A DNA stretch of 37,199 bases from Phocaeicola coprophilus DSM 18228 = JCM 13818 (GCF_000157915.1 NZ_EQ973631.1:82022-119220); one strand, 5' to 3'; shown: positions 8,053 to 16,728, counted from the first letter of the stretch. Notes: generated by a model not told the origin, from the letters alone. Program-made: numbers and translations.

Positions 8053-8862
8053 CTAAAAATTTAAAATCAATATATGGTTAATGTAATTAATCCCTTTCCA
8101 TAATAAAAGATCGGGTATTATTTCAAGGGTGCAAAAGTACAGAATTAAATGCAAACACCCATGAAAATGATTAAAAAAGTTCTTAATACACTTGTAAAAT
8201 AACAATATTTTGGCAAAACAGAGTATTATGACAACCAATGTTTTAGCAATGTCAGGCTTTAAATCGAAATAAACAATCAGCAGAACAACCGGGAAAAGCA
8301 GAACTCCGGTTCCTATTTGAAGGTCAAACCATGACCGGATCCATGAACGATTCCTTTCTTTGTCAAAAAAAATCCAGTTTATAAAACTGTAGGATATCCA
8401 CTTGAATGAAACAAGCAGGAAGATGGTTGTCACGTAAATGCCCAGCAGCAGACTGTGAGGAACAATCTGGAACAGGAGAGAGGAATTATCCGAAAAATAG
8501 TCGTACAGACAGAATCCTCCCAGGATGCAGGTTACTCCTCCCATCGTGAGAGTGTACCGGACTTCGGAACCGACCGGTTCGTCAAACAGGCTGCCTCGTT
8601 GTTTGTGCTGGAAGAAGTTTCTGAAACGTTGGGCCAGGTATTTTTTACCGTTTCGCAGCGCATAGGAATAAAGCAGGAAGCACAGGAACAGGCAGAGTGT
8701 CACCAGCCAGTCGGAACGAAGCAGATAGGGCAGAGGTTCTCCCTGCATCCCGGCTTCCCGGTCGGGCTGCATGCTTCTGATCAAGGCGCTGTCCAGTCGG
8801 GCCTGCTGCTCTTGCTCCAGTTGTTGGATTTCCCGGAATCCTGTGCGGCACACGTCGTTCAT
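8053..8862 (-). CDS. DUF4271-family multi-pass membrane protein
   Basis: This 269-residue protein of unknown function belongs by sequence and position (just before hemD) to the Bacteroidetes DUF4271 family. The first 50 residues are polar and Gln-rich (EIQQLEQEQQARLD). About six hydrophobic segments follow, for example LVTLCLFLCFLLYSYAL, VTCILGGFCLYDYF, SLLLGIYVTTIFLLVSF, VLLFPVVLLIVYF and TLVVIILCFAKILLFY. The charged loop KERNRSWIRSWFDLQIG is a likely conserved feature. Its ATG overlaps the LOG gene stop by 4 bases, so the two are translationally coupled, and hemD follows by 4 bases. I cannot assign a role; a link to envelope or haem handling is only suggested by position. Confidence 0.8.
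   Translation of the reverse strand: MNDVCRTGFREIQQLEQEQQARLDSALIRSMQPDREAGMQGEPLPYLLRSDWLVTLCLFLCFLLYSYALRNGKKYLAQRFRNFFQHKQRGSLFDEPVGSEVRYTLTMGGVTCILGGFCLYDYFSDNSSLLFQIVPHSLLLGIYVTTIFLLVSFKWISYSFINWIFFDKERNRSWIRSWFDLQIGTGVLLFPVVLLIVYFDLKPDIAKTLVVIILCFAKILLFYKCIKNFFNHFHGCLHLILYFCTLEIIPDLLLWKGINYINHILILNF
8132..8139 (-). promoter_or_regulatory. Possible internal -7 box for hemD
   Basis: The minus strand reads TACTTTTG, a consensus -7 match, inside the last 30 codons of the DUF4271 gene and about 85 bases before the hemD start. No good -33 element is seen at 19-21 bases. The same bases also encode part of the DUF4271 tail, so this may be chance. Confidence 0.22.
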
Positions 8863-9446
8863 ATGGCTGCAAATTTACGGATTTCCTTGTTCCAGACCGG
8901 AGTGGTGTACAGAAGATCTACTGCTTCTTCAACCGTTGTTGCCACTTGCCAGATCTTTCCGTGTTCGGGACGCATGAAGTGTTGTTCGATGGCTTGCTCC
9001 AGCATTTGCAGCAATGGATCATAAAATCCGTTGACGTTCAGTATGACAATCGGATTCAGATACAGTCCGAGCTGCTTCCAGGTTATAACTTCCAGCAGTT
9101 CTTCCATTGTTCCGCATCCTCCGGGCAAGGCGATAATTCCGTCGGAAAGTTCAGCCATCAGCTGCTTGCGCTCATGCATGGTTTCGGTTTCTATCAGGCG
9201 GGTCAGTCCGCGATGATGCCATCCCTGTTCCACCATAAAGTGCGGGATAATGCCGGTTACGGTGCCCCCTGCTTCCAAAGCAGCATCACTCAGCTGACAC
9301 ATCAGCCCGAGGCATCCTGCTCCATTGATGACATTGATGTGCTGACGGGCCAGCAAATGTCCCAGTTCCTGGGCTGCCTGGAAATAACTTGCATCTATTT
9401 TAGTGCTGGAAGCGCTATATACGCATACGTTTTTTATAGAATTCAT
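8859..9446 (-). CDS. LOG-family protein (nucleoside 5'-monophosphate phosphoribohydrolase type)
   Basis: This 195-residue Rossmann-fold protein has the two LOG signatures: the arginine-lysine pair in MHERKQLM (about 90-97) and PGGCGTMEE (108-116). Family members cleave nucleoside 5'-monophosphates, including cytokinin precursors, to free base and ribose 5-phosphate; older annotations call them lysine decarboxylases, which the motif does not support. In a gut-type bacterium the role is probably nucleotide turnover. The start codon is 20 bases downstream of a TATCTTTG box, and the stop overlaps the DUF4271 start by 4 bases, so it heads the LOG-DUF4271-hemD transcript. Confidence 0.9.
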   Translation of the reverse strand: MNSIKNVCVYSASSTKIDASYFQAAQELGHLLARQHINVINGAGCLGLMCQLSDAALEAGGTVTGIIPHFMVEQGWHHRGLTRLIETETMHERKQLMAELSDGIIALPGGCGTMEELLEVITWKQLGLYLNPIVILNVNGFYDPLLQMLEQAIEQHFMRPEHGKIWQVATTVEEAVDLLYTTPVWNKEIRKFAAI

Positions 9447-9466
9447 CGGATATTCTCACTTTTTTG

Positions 9467-9474
9467 CAAAGATA
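9467..9474 (-). promoter_or_regulatory. -7 box for the LOG-DUF4271-hemD transcript
   Basis: The minus strand reads TATCTTTG, matching TAnnTTTG, 20 bases upstream of the LOG gene start, giving a very short leader. No clear TTTG -33 element is visible at the usual distance. Confidence 0.4.
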
Positions 9475-9551
9475 GGGATAAAGTATGTATTATTGCTCAT
9501 CTGATGATAGTTCCTTCTTGATTTGTATCCGGATTTTCTGTCAGATGCAAT

Positions 9552-9602
9552 GAAAACCATGAAAGCCCCGGCAGACATTTTCAGGATGTTGCCGGGGCTT
9601 TC
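9552..9602 (-). terminator. Terminator of metK
   Basis: A 12-base GC-rich perfect stem (9561-9572 with 9591-9602, GAAAGCCCCGGC and its complement) is extended inward by further pairs, and on the minus strand is followed by CATGGTTTTC. It begins 26 bases past the metK stop. The T-run is weak but the stem is strong. Confidence 0.65.
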
Positions 9603-9627
9603 AGAAATATCTGGGCGTTTTCAGACT

Positions 9628-10923
9628 TTATTTCAGTCCGAAAGCGGCTTTTACACGGTCTACGTAGTCCAGCTTTTCCCAGGTGAAGAGTTCTACCTCT
9701 ACATCTTTGTTGCCTTCGTATGCAGATTCAAAATGCTTGGTAATAACTTTGGGTTCACGTCCCATGTGACCATAAGCTGCAGTCTCACTGTAGATAGGAT
9801 TACGCAGTTTCAGGCGTTCTTCGATGGCACGCGGACGCATGTCAAAGATTTCATCTACTTTCTTGGCGATTTCTCCGTCACTCATGGCAACATTGCTGCG
9901 TCCGTAAGTATTGACGTAGATATTGATCGGACGGGCAACACCGATAGCATAAGAAACCTGTACCAGTACTTCGTCGGCTACTCCGGCAGCTACCAGGTTC
10001 TTGGCAATGTGACGGGCAGCATATGCGGCACTGCGGTCAACCTTACTGGGGTCTTTACCAGAGAAAGCACCACCTCCATGAGCTCCGGCACCACCGTAAG
10101 TATCAACGATGATCTTACGTCCTGTCAGTCCTGTATCTCCGTGCGGACCTCCGATAACGAATTTTCCGGTCGGGTTTACAAAATATTTGATCTGATCGTT
10201 GAACAGTTTCAGGACTTCCGGGTTGTGGATTTCAGCAATGACACGCGGCATCAGGATTTCAATAACGTCCTTGCGGATCTGAGCCAGCATTTCTTCGTCT
10301 GCTTTCAGCTGTGCCTCCTGTGAGTTGTCAGCAGGCTGAATGAATTCATCATGCTGGGTAGAAACCACGATGGTATCGATGCGTACAGGACGTCTGTTGT
10401 CGTCATACTCGATTGTTACCTGGCTCTTTGAATCCGGACGCAGGTAAGTCATTACTTTGCCTTCACGACGGATATCAGCCAGAACCATCAGCAGTTTATG
10501 GGCTAGGTCAAGTGACAGTGGCATGTAGTTTTCAGTTTCGTTGGTAGCATAACCGAACATCATGCCCTGGTCGCCGGCTCCCTGATTCATCGGATCTTCG
10601 CGTTCTACGCCGCGGTTGATGTCAGGACTCTGTTCGTGGATGGCTGAGAATACACCGCACGAATTTCCTTCGAACATATATTCGCTTTTGGTATAGCCGA
10701 TTTTGTTGATTACTTCACGTGCAACACGCTGAAGATCAATATACGCTTTGGTCTTCACTTCTCCTGCCAGTACCACCTGTCCGGTAGTTACCAATGTTTC
10801 GCAAGCTACTTTTGAACTGGGGTCATAGGCCAACAGTTTGTCAAGCACAGCGTCGGAAATCTGATCCGCCACTTTATCGGGGTGTCCTTCAGACACCGAT
10901 TCGGATGTGAATAAGTATCCCAT
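9628..10923 (-). CDS. metK: S-adenosylmethionine synthetase
   Basis: MetK makes S-adenosylmethionine from methionine and ATP in the cytosol. The 431-residue protein has the N-terminal signature [18 protein letters not shown] (His14 and Asp16 region), the ATP-binding [20 protein letters not shown], and the glycine-rich [22 protein letters not shown]. It is about 45 residues longer than the enterobacterial enzyme because of an insert around residues 210-245 ([20 protein letters not shown]), a usual feature of the Bacteroidetes form. The 146-base leader begins at a good promoter and contains a SAM-II riboswitch, so expression should fall when its own product accumulates. It is monocistronic, with a terminator 26 bases after the stop. 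Confidence 0.98.
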   Translation of the reverse strand: MGYLFTSESVSEGHPDKVADQISDAVLDKLLAYDPSSKVACETLVTTGQVVLAGEVKTKAYIDLQRVAREVINKIGYTKSEYMFEGNSCGVFSAIHEQSPDINRGVEREDPMNQGAGDQGMMFGYATNETENYMPLSLDLAHKLLMVLADIRREGKVMTYLRPDSKSQVTIEYDDNRRPVRIDTIVVSTQHDEFIQPADNSQEAQLKADEEMLAQIRKDVIEILMPRVIAEIHNPEVLKLFNDQIKYFVNPTGKFVIGGPHGDTGLTGRKIIVDTYGGAGAHGGGAFSGKDPSKVDRSAAYAARHIAKNLVAAGVADEVLVQVSYAIGVARPINIYVNTYGRSNVAMSDGEIAKKVDEIFDMRPRAIEERLKLRNPIYSETAAYGHMGREPKVITKHFESAYEGNKDVEVELFTWEKLDYVDRVKAAFGLK

Positions 10924-11011
10924 TGTTTTTGTAAATTAAATGGTTAAAATGATTGTTTTTATCCGTGTACGGACAAGAGTAGATTATGTGAAATCAAGGA
11001 AGTGTTACTAT

Positions 11012-11066
11012 TGTGTTTTAGCATTTTTTTCCGTGGTTGCAAGCTACTCAAATCTTTCCACTTTTG
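11012..11066 (-). promoter_or_regulatory. SAM-II riboswitch in the metK leader
   Basis: On the minus strand the leader reads, in order, GTGG (11061-11058), GATTTG, a short variable stretch, CTTGCA, CCAC (11036-11033), an A-rich linker and TGCTAAAA. This is the ordered set of conserved blocks of the SAM-II (metA/SAM-alpha) aptamer as I remember it from alphaproteobacterial examples. GTGG pairs with CCAC as stem P1, and TAGC in the P1 loop can pair with GCTA of the 3' block to form the expected H-type pseudoknot. It starts within a few bases of the predicted transcription start and sits before the gene that makes SAM. P1 is short (4 pairs), and about 90 bases separate the aptamer from the start codon. 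Confidence 0.8.
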
Positions 11067-11076
11067 TTTTCGGCTG

Positions 11077-11109
11077 CAAAGATACGTATATAATTGGAAT
11101 AATTACAAG
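11077..11109 (-). promoter_or_regulatory. Promoter of metK
   Basis: On the minus strand CTTG (ending at 11106) is followed after 21 bases by TATCTTTG (11084-11077). This fits the Bacteroidetes -33/-7 pattern and would start transcription near 11070, immediately upstream of the SAM-II aptamer. Confidence 0.55.
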
Positions 11110-11160
11110 ATACGTTTGTTTTTAACATAGGTTTAGAGTGCCTTTCTGCCAGAGGAAAGC

Positions 11161-11622
11161 TTACAATAATTCCAGTAACTCCCGAATCGTTTTACCGGTA
11201 ACAGGATGTATGGTTTCAGGAGCTATTTCGGCCAGTGGCTCTAAAACAAACCGTCTTTCCGTCATTAGCGGATGGGGCAGGACCAGTTGATCTGAATGGA
11301 TCTGAAGGTTATCATACATCAGCAGATCAATATCTATCAGCCGGTCTTTATAGGCATTTCCGGATGATTTCTGTGTACGTCCCAGTTCGCGTTCGATCTG
11401 TTGTGTGACGAGCAGCAGTTGTTCCGGTGATAAACGGGTTTCGATGCAGGCTGCTGCATTGAGGAAACTGTGTTCGGACTGGAATCCCCAGGGGACCGTT
11501 TCATAAAAGGAGGACAGGGAAATAACTTTCCCTATCCTCTCTTGCATCAGCCGGACGGCAGTACGTAAATTGTTATCTTTATCTCCCAGGTTGGTACCCA
11601 GGCTTACATATACCTCAGCCAT
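11161..11622 (-). CDS. folK: 2-amino-4-hydroxy-6-hydroxymethyldihydropteridine diphosphokinase
   Basis: FolK transfers pyrophosphate from ATP to hydroxymethyl-dihydropterin in folate synthesis. The 153-residue protein has the family landmarks: SLGTNLGDKDNNLRTAV at the N-terminus, the loop ETVPWGF, the signature DRLIDIDLLMYDN, and LPHPLMTERRFVLEPLAEIAP. It follows queA by 10 bases and ends the long methyltransferase-to-folK gene string. A weak hairpin is present just past the stop but there is no clear terminator. Confidence 0.96.
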   Translation of the reverse strand: MAEVYVSLGTNLGDKDNNLRTAVRLMQERIGKVISLSSFYETVPWGFQSEHSFLNAAACIETRLSPEQLLLVTQQIERELGRTQKSSGNAYKDRLIDIDLLMYDNLQIHSDQLVLPHPLMTERRFVLEPLAEIAPETIHPVTGKTIRELLELL

Positions 11623-11632
11623 AACGGGAGAT

Positions 11633-12688
11633 TTATTTGTCCAGAATCAGCATGGCATCGCCATAAGTACCGAAACGGTAGTTTTCTTTCAAGGCGATGT
11701 TATAGGCATCCATAATCAGTTCGTAACCGCCATAAGCACATTTCAGCATGAGCATGGTGGACAGCGGCATCTGGAAATTGCTGACCATGGCATTGGCTAC
11801 AGAGAAATCATAAGGAGGGAAGATAAATTTGTTGGTCCATCCTTCGAATTCTTTCAGATGTCCGTCAGTACCGACGGCCGTTTCGATTGTGCGCATAACT
11901 GTTGTACCTACGGCACATACCTTGTTGCCGCGGTCTTTGGCTTCGTTGACAATACGGCAGGCTTCTGCGTTGACAAACATCTGCTCTGAGTCCATCTTGT
12001 GCTTGGTCAGATCTTCGACATCAATATCCCGGAAGTTACCCAGTCCGCAGTGCATGGTAATGAAAGCAAAGTCGATACCTTTGATTTCCATACGTTTCAT
12101 CAGTTCCCGGCTGAAATGAAGGCCTGCTGCAGGTACTGTGACTGCTCCTTCATTTTTTGCAAAGATCGTCTGGAAACGTTCTTCATCTTCCGGTTCTGCC
12201 GGACGGTGAATGAAAGGAGGCAAAGGGGGTTCTCCCAATGCATACAGAGCCTTTTTGAATTCATCATGCGGTCCGTCATAGAGGAAGCGCAGGGTACGTC
12301 CGCGTGAAGTGGTATTGTCAATCACTTCAGCTACCATGGAGTCATCGTCACCGAAATAAAGTTTGTTGCCGATACGGATCTTACGGGCCGGATCTACCAG
12401 TACATCCCAGAGGCGCAGTTCTTCATTCAGTTCCCGCAACAGGAAAACTTCAATACGTGCTCCGGTCTTTTCTTTGTTACCGTACAGGCGTGCAGGAAAG
12501 ACCTTGGTGTCGTTAAAGATAAACACATCCTTGTCATCAAAATAGTTCAAGATATCCTTGAACATAACATGTTCGATCTCGCCGGTTGATTTGTGTACCA
12601 CCATCAGGCGGGATTCATCTCTGTACTTTGCCGGATGAAGCGCGATCTTCTCTTCCGGTAACTTGAATTTGAATTGTGACAGTTTCAT
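11633..12688 (-). CDS. queA: S-adenosylmethionine:tRNA ribosyltransferase-isomerase
   Basis: QueA transfers the ribosyl part of SAM to preQ1-modified tRNA to form epoxyqueuosine. The 351-residue length and motifs fit the family: [20 protein letters not shown] at the start, [63 protein letters not shown] and [11 protein letters not shown]. It sits 17 bases after truB and 10 before folK on the same strand. The upstream spacer is purine-rich (GGAAAGAAAGGAAG) but is not a standard ribosome site. Confidence 0.97.
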   Translation of the reverse strand: MKLSQFKFKLPEEKIALHPAKYRDESRLMVVHKSTGEIEHVMFKDILNYFDDKDVFIFNDTKVFPARLYGNKEKTGARIEVFLLRELNEELRLWDVLVDPARKIRIGNKLYFGDDDSMVAEVIDNTTSRGRTLRFLYDGPHDEFKKALYALGEPPLPPFIHRPAEPEDEERFQTIFAKNEGAVTVPAAGLHFSRELMKRMEIKGIDFAFITMHCGLGNFRDIDVEDLTKHKMDSEQMFVNAEACRIVNEAKDRGNKVCAVGTTVMRTIETAVGTDGHLKEFEGWTNKFIFPPYDFSVANAMVSNFQMPLSTMLMLKCAYGGYELIMDAYNIALKENYRFGTYGDAMLILDK

Positions 12689-12705
12689 CTTCTTCCTTTC
12701 TTTCC

Positions 12706-13410
12706 TTATTCGTTAATAACTTCAATTTCTTGCTGTTCCAGCCATTCGGGGAAATCTTCCACTTGCATGCAATCTTCCAGTCTGACCTCACCGACCCGTG
12801 TCCGGATGAGTCCGGTCAGGTGAGCTCCGCTTTGTAAAGCTTCTCCGATGTCCCGTGCCAGTGCTCGGATATAGGTTCCTTTGCTGCACACTACCCGGAT
12901 CTTTATTTCCGGAAGGTTGCATTCCAGCAGCTCGATTTCATCGATGACCAGTGTCTTGGGCTTCAGTTCCACTTCGTCACCCTTACGCGCCAGATCATAT
13001 GCCCGTTTGCCATCGACTTTACATGCCGAGAAAGCTGGCGGGATCTGTTCAATGGTTCCCTTGAACTGCTGCAATACTTCTTCTACCATTTCCCGGGTAA
13101 TATGTTCTGTGGGATACGTAGCATCGATTTCCTTTTCCAGATCATATGATGGAGTCGTAGCTCCCAGCTGTAAGGTCGCTATGTATTCCTTGGTATGATA
13201 TTGGAATTCTTCAATACGCTTGGTTGCCTTTCCGGTACAGATGATCATAACACCCGTTGCCAGCGGATCAAGGGTTCCTGCGTGTCCCACTTTAATTTTC
13301 TTTACCCCCAGCTTACGGCTGATGTGGTATCTGATCTTGTTGACTACCGCGAACGATGTCCATCGTAGCGGCTTGTCGAAATATAATACTTCTCCTTCTT
13401 TAAAATTCAT
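12706..13410 (-). CDS. truB: tRNA pseudouridine(55) synthase
   Basis: TruB makes pseudouridine 55 in the T-loop of tRNAs. The 234-residue protein begins with [20 protein letters not shown] and has the catalytic motif [14 protein letters not shown] with Asp48 as nucleophile, followed by [25 protein letters not shown] and [18 protein letters not shown]. It lacks a long C-terminal PUA extension, as in other short bacterial forms. It lies between uppP (63 bases upstream) and queA (17 bases downstream) in the conserved Bacteroidetes order. Confidence 0.97.
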   Translation of the reverse strand: MNFKEGEVLYFDKPLRWTSFAVVNKIRYHISRKLGVKKIKVGHAGTLDPLATGVMIICTGKATKRIEEFQYHTKEYIATLQLGATTPSYDLEKEIDATYPTEHITREMVEEVLQQFKGTIEQIPPAFSACKVDGKRAYDLARKGDEVELKPKTLVIDEIELLECNLPEIKIRVVCSKGTYIRALARDIGEALQSGAHLTGLIRTRVGEVRLEDCMQVEDFPEWLEQQEIEVINE

Positions 13411-13473
13411 GGTTGATGGTAAATCTCAGGTGTTGTACCTGTTTCCTTTTCAGTAAAAACGATACGCCAGGGG

Positions 13474-14277
13474 TTATCCCACCAGACTATATATAATGGT
13501 AACGGCTCCGGCGATGGCACAATATACGCCGAACCACACCAGTTTGCCTTTCTTGACAATGTTGATCATCCATTTGCAGGCAGCACATCCGGACAGAAAA
13601 GCAGCCAGGAAGCCTACAATCAGTGCTGAAGCGCTGATCTCTGCATTTGCTTCGGATGCTCCTTTCATGATTTCCATTCCAGAGAGCAATGCCTCACCCA
13701 AAATAGGTGGTATTACCATCAGGAAAGAGAACTGTGCAAGGGTTTCTTTCTTATTACCCAGAATCAGTCCTGTAGCGATGGTACTTCCGGAACGGGAAAG
13801 TCCCGGCATAACAGCGCAGGCCTGGGCCAGTCCGATAATGAAGGCATCACGCTTGCTGATCTTTTCTTTCTGCCGTGGTTTGGCATAATAAGAATAGGTA
13901 AGTAAAGCCGCTGTCACCAGCAACATGCAGCCGACGATCAGCAATCCGGAATCGAACACTTCTTCTACATAATCTTTGAAGAAGACTCCTACAATACCGA
14001 TCGGGATCATAGAGATCAGAATGTTGATCACGTATTTGGTTTCTTCATTCATCTGCCATTTGAACAAACCCTTGAAAATCCAGTCTATTTCTTTCCACAG
14101 AATAACCAGGGTGCTCAGTACGGTTGCAACGTGTACCACGATGGTGAAAGTCAGGTTTTCCTCTCCCTCAATGCCGAACAGTGCTGAACCGATAGCCAGA
14201 TGTCCGCTACTGCTGACAGGAAGGTATTCTGTCAGTCCCTGTAAAAGTCCTAAAATTAAAGCCTCCAGCCAACTCAT
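13474..14277 (-). CDS. uppP: Undecaprenyl-diphosphatase
   Basis: UppP (BacA) dephosphorylates undecaprenyl pyrophosphate at the inner membrane and so recycles the lipid carrier for peptidoglycan and surface glycans. The 267-residue protein has the two catalytic signatures: [17 protein letters not shown] near the N-terminus with its glutamates, and [14 protein letters not shown] with the arginine. About seven to eight hydrophobic segments are visible, such as [18 protein letters not shown] and [16 protein letters not shown]. Its ATG overlaps the DUF3098 stop by 4 bases. A polyprenyl synthase that could supply related lipids is in the window at 34611, but in a separate unit. Confidence 0.97.
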   Translation of the reverse strand: MSWLEALILGLLQGLTEYLPVSSSGHLAIGSALFGIEGEENLTFTIVVHVATVLSTLVILWKEIDWIFKGLFKWQMNEETKYVINILISMIPIGIVGVFFKDYVEEVFDSGLLIVGCMLLVTAALLTYSYYAKPRQKEKISKRDAFIIGLAQACAVMPGLSRSGSTIATGLILGNKKETLAQFSFLMVIPPILGEALLSGMEIMKGASEANAEISASALIVGFLAAFLSGCAACKWMINIVKKGKLVWFGVYCAIAGAVTIIYSLVG

Positions 14278-14543
14278 TCTTTGATATCCTCTTTATTGTT
14301 ATTGATGTTGATGTCACTAGTTTCTTTGGGCTTACGCAAAATTCCGTAGATCATGAAAATGAATCCCAGGAAGCATACTGCCGGAGCAACCTTGATGCGG
14401 CGTGCGCTGAAGATGTCCGGATTGAATGCAGATTCGGTCGATCCCGGACCGCTCATCAGCAGGAATCCCAGGATGATGACCACCATACCAATACCCAATA
14501 AGGTGAAGTTGGTCTTGTCAAAAGCGAAACTCTTTCTATCCAT
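14274..14543 (-). CDS. DUF3098-family small membrane protein
   Basis: This 89-residue protein of unknown function has two membrane helices, [19 protein letters not shown] and [18 protein letters not shown], joined by a short loop rich in Asn, Pro and Ser ([15 protein letters not shown]). The tail is polar ([14 protein letters not shown]). The family occurs between ftsX and uppP in Bacteroidetes, which is the position here: 26 bases after ftsX and overlapping uppP by 4. The tight coupling suggests a role with division or lipid-carrier recycling, but this is inference from position only. Confidence 0.88.
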   Translation of the reverse strand: MDRKSFAFDKTNFTLLGIGMVVIILGFLLMSGPGSTESAFNPDIFSARRIKVAPAVCFLGFIFMIYGILRKPKETSDININNNKEDIKE

Positions 14544-14569
14544 ATTCTTTGATTTTAATTGATTGCGGT

Positions 14570-15436
14570 TTATTTGTAAAGTTCTTCTGTCTTTAATCCC
14601 AGATATTTGTTAATGGAAATCCATGCACACAATGTTGTGATGAGGATACCGAATATCAGTACAACTCCCATTACGGTCAGCATGACAGAAGGTGTGATGA
14701 CTTGCAGTAATCCCGGCTCATAACCTACCAACAGCCATGCCATTACCATCAATGCGGCATCAGCCAGTGCTGCTGCCAGTAGTCCGATCCAGACATTACG
14801 GGCCAGAAATGGCTTCCGGATGAATGAACGACTGGCTCCGACCAGCTTCATGGTATGAATCAGGAAACGCTTGGAGTATACAGTCAGACGGATGGTATTG
14901 TTGATCAGTGCAAAGGATATAAGTGTCAGCAAGGCAGCCAGACCGAGCAGAAAGAGACTGGCTTTGCGCAAATTGCGGTTCACCGAGTCTATAAGATCCT
15001 GCGGATAGTTGACTTCCAGAATGTTCTTTTTGCCCATCAGTTCCTGTTCGATGATATGAATACTGTCCGAATTGGCGTAGTCAGCATTCAGCTTGATTTC
15101 AATGGATGCACTGAAAGGATTATATCCCAGGAACTCAGCCGGATCGGTTCCCATAGCTTCTGTCTGCTCTTTCAAAGCCTGATCCTTGGAGATATAGTTC
15201 GTTTGTTTCACATACGGTTCCTTGTTCAGCTGCTTTTGAAGCGCCAGAATGTCTGCTTCCCGCATATCGTCACTGAGTACCACTGAGAAAGCAATGTTTT
15301 CACGTACATAGACTGACAGGTTGTTGGCTGTCAGGACGAGAAACACCACCAGTCCCAGCAACAACAGGACCAACATGGTGCTGATGCTGGACGTGACAAA
15401 CTGCATGTCAAAAAAGGATCCGGATTTTTTGCTCAT
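14570..15436 (-). CDS. ftsX: Cell division protein FtsX
   Basis: FtsX is the membrane half of the FtsEX complex, which couples ATP hydrolysis to activation of septal peptidoglycan hydrolases. The 288-residue protein has the expected layout: a cytosolic start, helix one (SISTMLVLLLLGLVVFLVL), a periplasmic domain of about 110 residues (NIAFSVVLSDDMREADILALQKQL onward), then three helices near the C-terminus beginning at LFLLGLAALLTLISFALI and ending VMLTVMGVVLIFGILITTL. The motif VYSKRFLIHTMKLVGASRSFIRKPF is characteristic. The partner ATPase ftsE is not adjacent. Its ATG overlaps the methyltransferase stop by 4 bases. Confidence 0.95.
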   Translation of the reverse strand: MSKKSGSFFDMQFVTSSISTMLVLLLLGLVVFLVLTANNLSVYVRENIAFSVVLSDDMREADILALQKQLNKEPYVKQTNYISKDQALKEQTEAMGTDPAEFLGYNPFSASIEIKLNADYANSDSIHIIEQELMGKKNILEVNYPQDLIDSVNRNLRKASLFLLGLAALLTLISFALINNTIRLTVYSKRFLIHTMKLVGASRSFIRKPFLARNVWIGLLAAALADAALMVMAWLLVGYEPGLLQVITPSVMLTVMGVVLIFGILITTLCAWISINKYLGLKTEELYK

Positions 15437-16335
15437 AATTGTTTCTTTCTGAAGACGTAAATCATTGAACTGCTTTGTTCCTTACGGGTCAGGGTAGCCA
15501 TCCAGGCTTCGAACCCGATCAGTAAACCCTTGAAAAAAGGACTTCGGCTTTGTTTGTACTTTTCTGTCAGCATGGATACATAAAAAGCATCAAAAGGCAT
15601 GGGGTGGCGTTCAGCCAGCACAAAACCATGCTTTGCTCCGAACTGCTGCATGGCAGAAGGCGTGAAATGCCATAAGTGACGTGGTACATCCCATGCAGCC
15701 CACATCGCTCCGTATTTGCGTGCATCAAACGAAGAAGGATTGGGCACTGCAATCACCAATATTCCTCTGTCCTGAAGAATCCGGCTAAGGGTTTCCCAGG
15801 TTTCGTTCAAGTGTTCCAGATGTTCCATTACGTGCCACAGTGTGATCACATCGAATGAAGCATCCTCATATGTTGCGAGTTTCTCGGGAGCATCTACTTC
15901 CAGACCGAAATGTGTCTGTGCGAAGGTGCGTGCCTGCGGGCTTTTCTCGATAGCTGTTACTCTCCATCCTTTTTCCTTCATAAAGTGAGGAAAGTATCCG
16001 GTTCCTGTACCGATATCAAGCAACCGTCCGCGGCTTAATCCGCTGTTGTGCTTGATCAGTCTTGCCTTGCTGGCCAGCATATAGCGTCGTACCCAGTGAT
16101 AAACACGGTTCATCAAGCCGTGATGAGTATCACTGTGAGAGATATAGTCGGGTGATTCGTAATATCTTCCGATTTCAGCTTCCACGGGAATTCCCTGTGT
16201 GAACAGGAAACCACATGACTCACACTTGTATACGTCGAACGTTTCGCCCGTCGCATAGTGGTCTTTGCAGGTCATTTCCTTGTGGAAAGCACTTTTTCCG
16301 CAGAGCGGACATTTATCTATATTGAGTATATTCAC
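15433..16335 (-). CDS. Class I SAM-dependent methyltransferase with N-terminal zinc ribbon
   Basis: The protein has two CxxC pairs at its start (CPLC at 9-12, CESC at 38-41) that form a zinc-ribbon-like module. A Rossmann methyltransferase domain follows, with the SAM motif LLDIGTGTGYF near 105 and motif ITLWHVMEHL further on. The target is unknown; similar proteins modify sugars or lipids. I chose the GTG at 16335 (300 residues): a TTG at 16365 is in frame, but it overlaps the TTATTTTG stretch that looks like the -7 box, and AGGG precedes the GTG. The gene is coupled to ftsX by a 4-base overlap and heads the ftsX-to-folK run, so its promoter probably drives that whole set. Confidence 0.85.
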   Translation of the reverse strand: MNILNIDKCPLCGKSAFHKEMTCKDHYATGETFDVYKCESCGFLFTQGIPVEAEIGRYYESPDYISHSDTHHGLMNRVYHWVRRYMLASKARLIKHNSGLSRGRLLDIGTGTGYFPHFMKEKGWRVTAIEKSPQARTFAQTHFGLEVDAPEKLATYEDASFDVITLWHVMEHLEHLNETWETLSRILQDRGILVIAVPNPSSFDARKYGAMWAAWDVPRHLWHFTPSAMQQFGAKHGFVLAERHPMPFDAFYVSMLTEKYKQSRSPFFKGLLIGFEAWMATLTRKEQSSSMIYVFRKKQL

Positions 16336-16354
16336 TTTAATCCCTAATTTGCTG

Positions 16355-16362
16355 CAAAATAA
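16355..16362 (-). promoter_or_regulatory. Possible -7 box of the methyltransferase-ftsX-folK gene run
   Basis: The minus strand reads TTATTTTG, one base from TAnnTTTG, about 20 bases before the GTG start at 16335. It is the only candidate I find ahead of this seven-gene string. No clear -33 element is seen. Confidence 0.3.
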
Positions 16363-16439
16363 CAAATAAAACGATTATAGAGGGACTTTCTTTAAGGGTT
16401 TTTAAGAGATGTGACGCTTTTTAAGCCAGAAAGGTCAGA

Positions 16440-16467
16440 CTTTATCTGAAAAAAGTCATTACCTTTG
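16440..16467 (+). promoter_or_regulatory. Promoter of the PspC-domain gene
   Basis: TACCTTTG (16460-16467) is an exact -7 match, with TTT at 16440-16442 about 17 bases upstream as a weak -33. The start codon follows at 16491. Confidence 0.48.
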
Positions 16468-16490
16468 GGGATGTAATCAATTTTGAAAAA

Positions 16491-16685
16491 ATGGAAAACA
16501 GAAGATTAACTCGCTCAAATGACCGCATGATAGCCGGTGTGTGCAGCGGCATTGCAGAATATTTCGGTTGGGATATAACTTTGGTCCGCATTCTTTATGT
16601 GCTGGCCACAGTCTGTACGGCTTTTTCCGGAACGATTGTTTATCTGATTTTGTGGATTGTCATGCCGGAATACAGAAGAAGATAA
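16491..16685 (+). CDS. PspC-domain small membrane protein
   Basis: This 64-residue protein is a single PspC domain: RLTRSNDRMIAGVCSGIAEYFGWDITLVRILYV followed by one hydrophobic helix (TVCTAFSGTIVYLILWIVMPE) and a basic end. PspC proteins of proteobacteria sense envelope stress and activate the Psp response, but no pspA or pspF-like gene is present here and stand-alone PspC proteins in Bacteroidetes have no proven role. It has its own promoter, is divergent from the methyltransferase operon, and ends 43 bases before a two-way terminator shared with miaB. Confidence 0.9.
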   Translation: MENRRLTRSNDRMIAGVCSGIAEYFGWDITLVRILYVLATVCTAFSGTIVYLILWIVMPEYRRR

Positions 16686-16728
16686 TTTTGCAGATGAGAT
16701 TCGAACTTTATTGGGAAGAAGAAAAATG

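Noticed and set aside
9523..10323. A 266-codon plus-strand frame opposite metK
   Set aside because: Antisense shadow of metK; it begins in the metK terminator region and shows no family likeness.
11100..11160. A terminator after folK
   Set aside because: Only a weak 5-6 base hairpin without a T-run is visible, so I do not list it as a feature.
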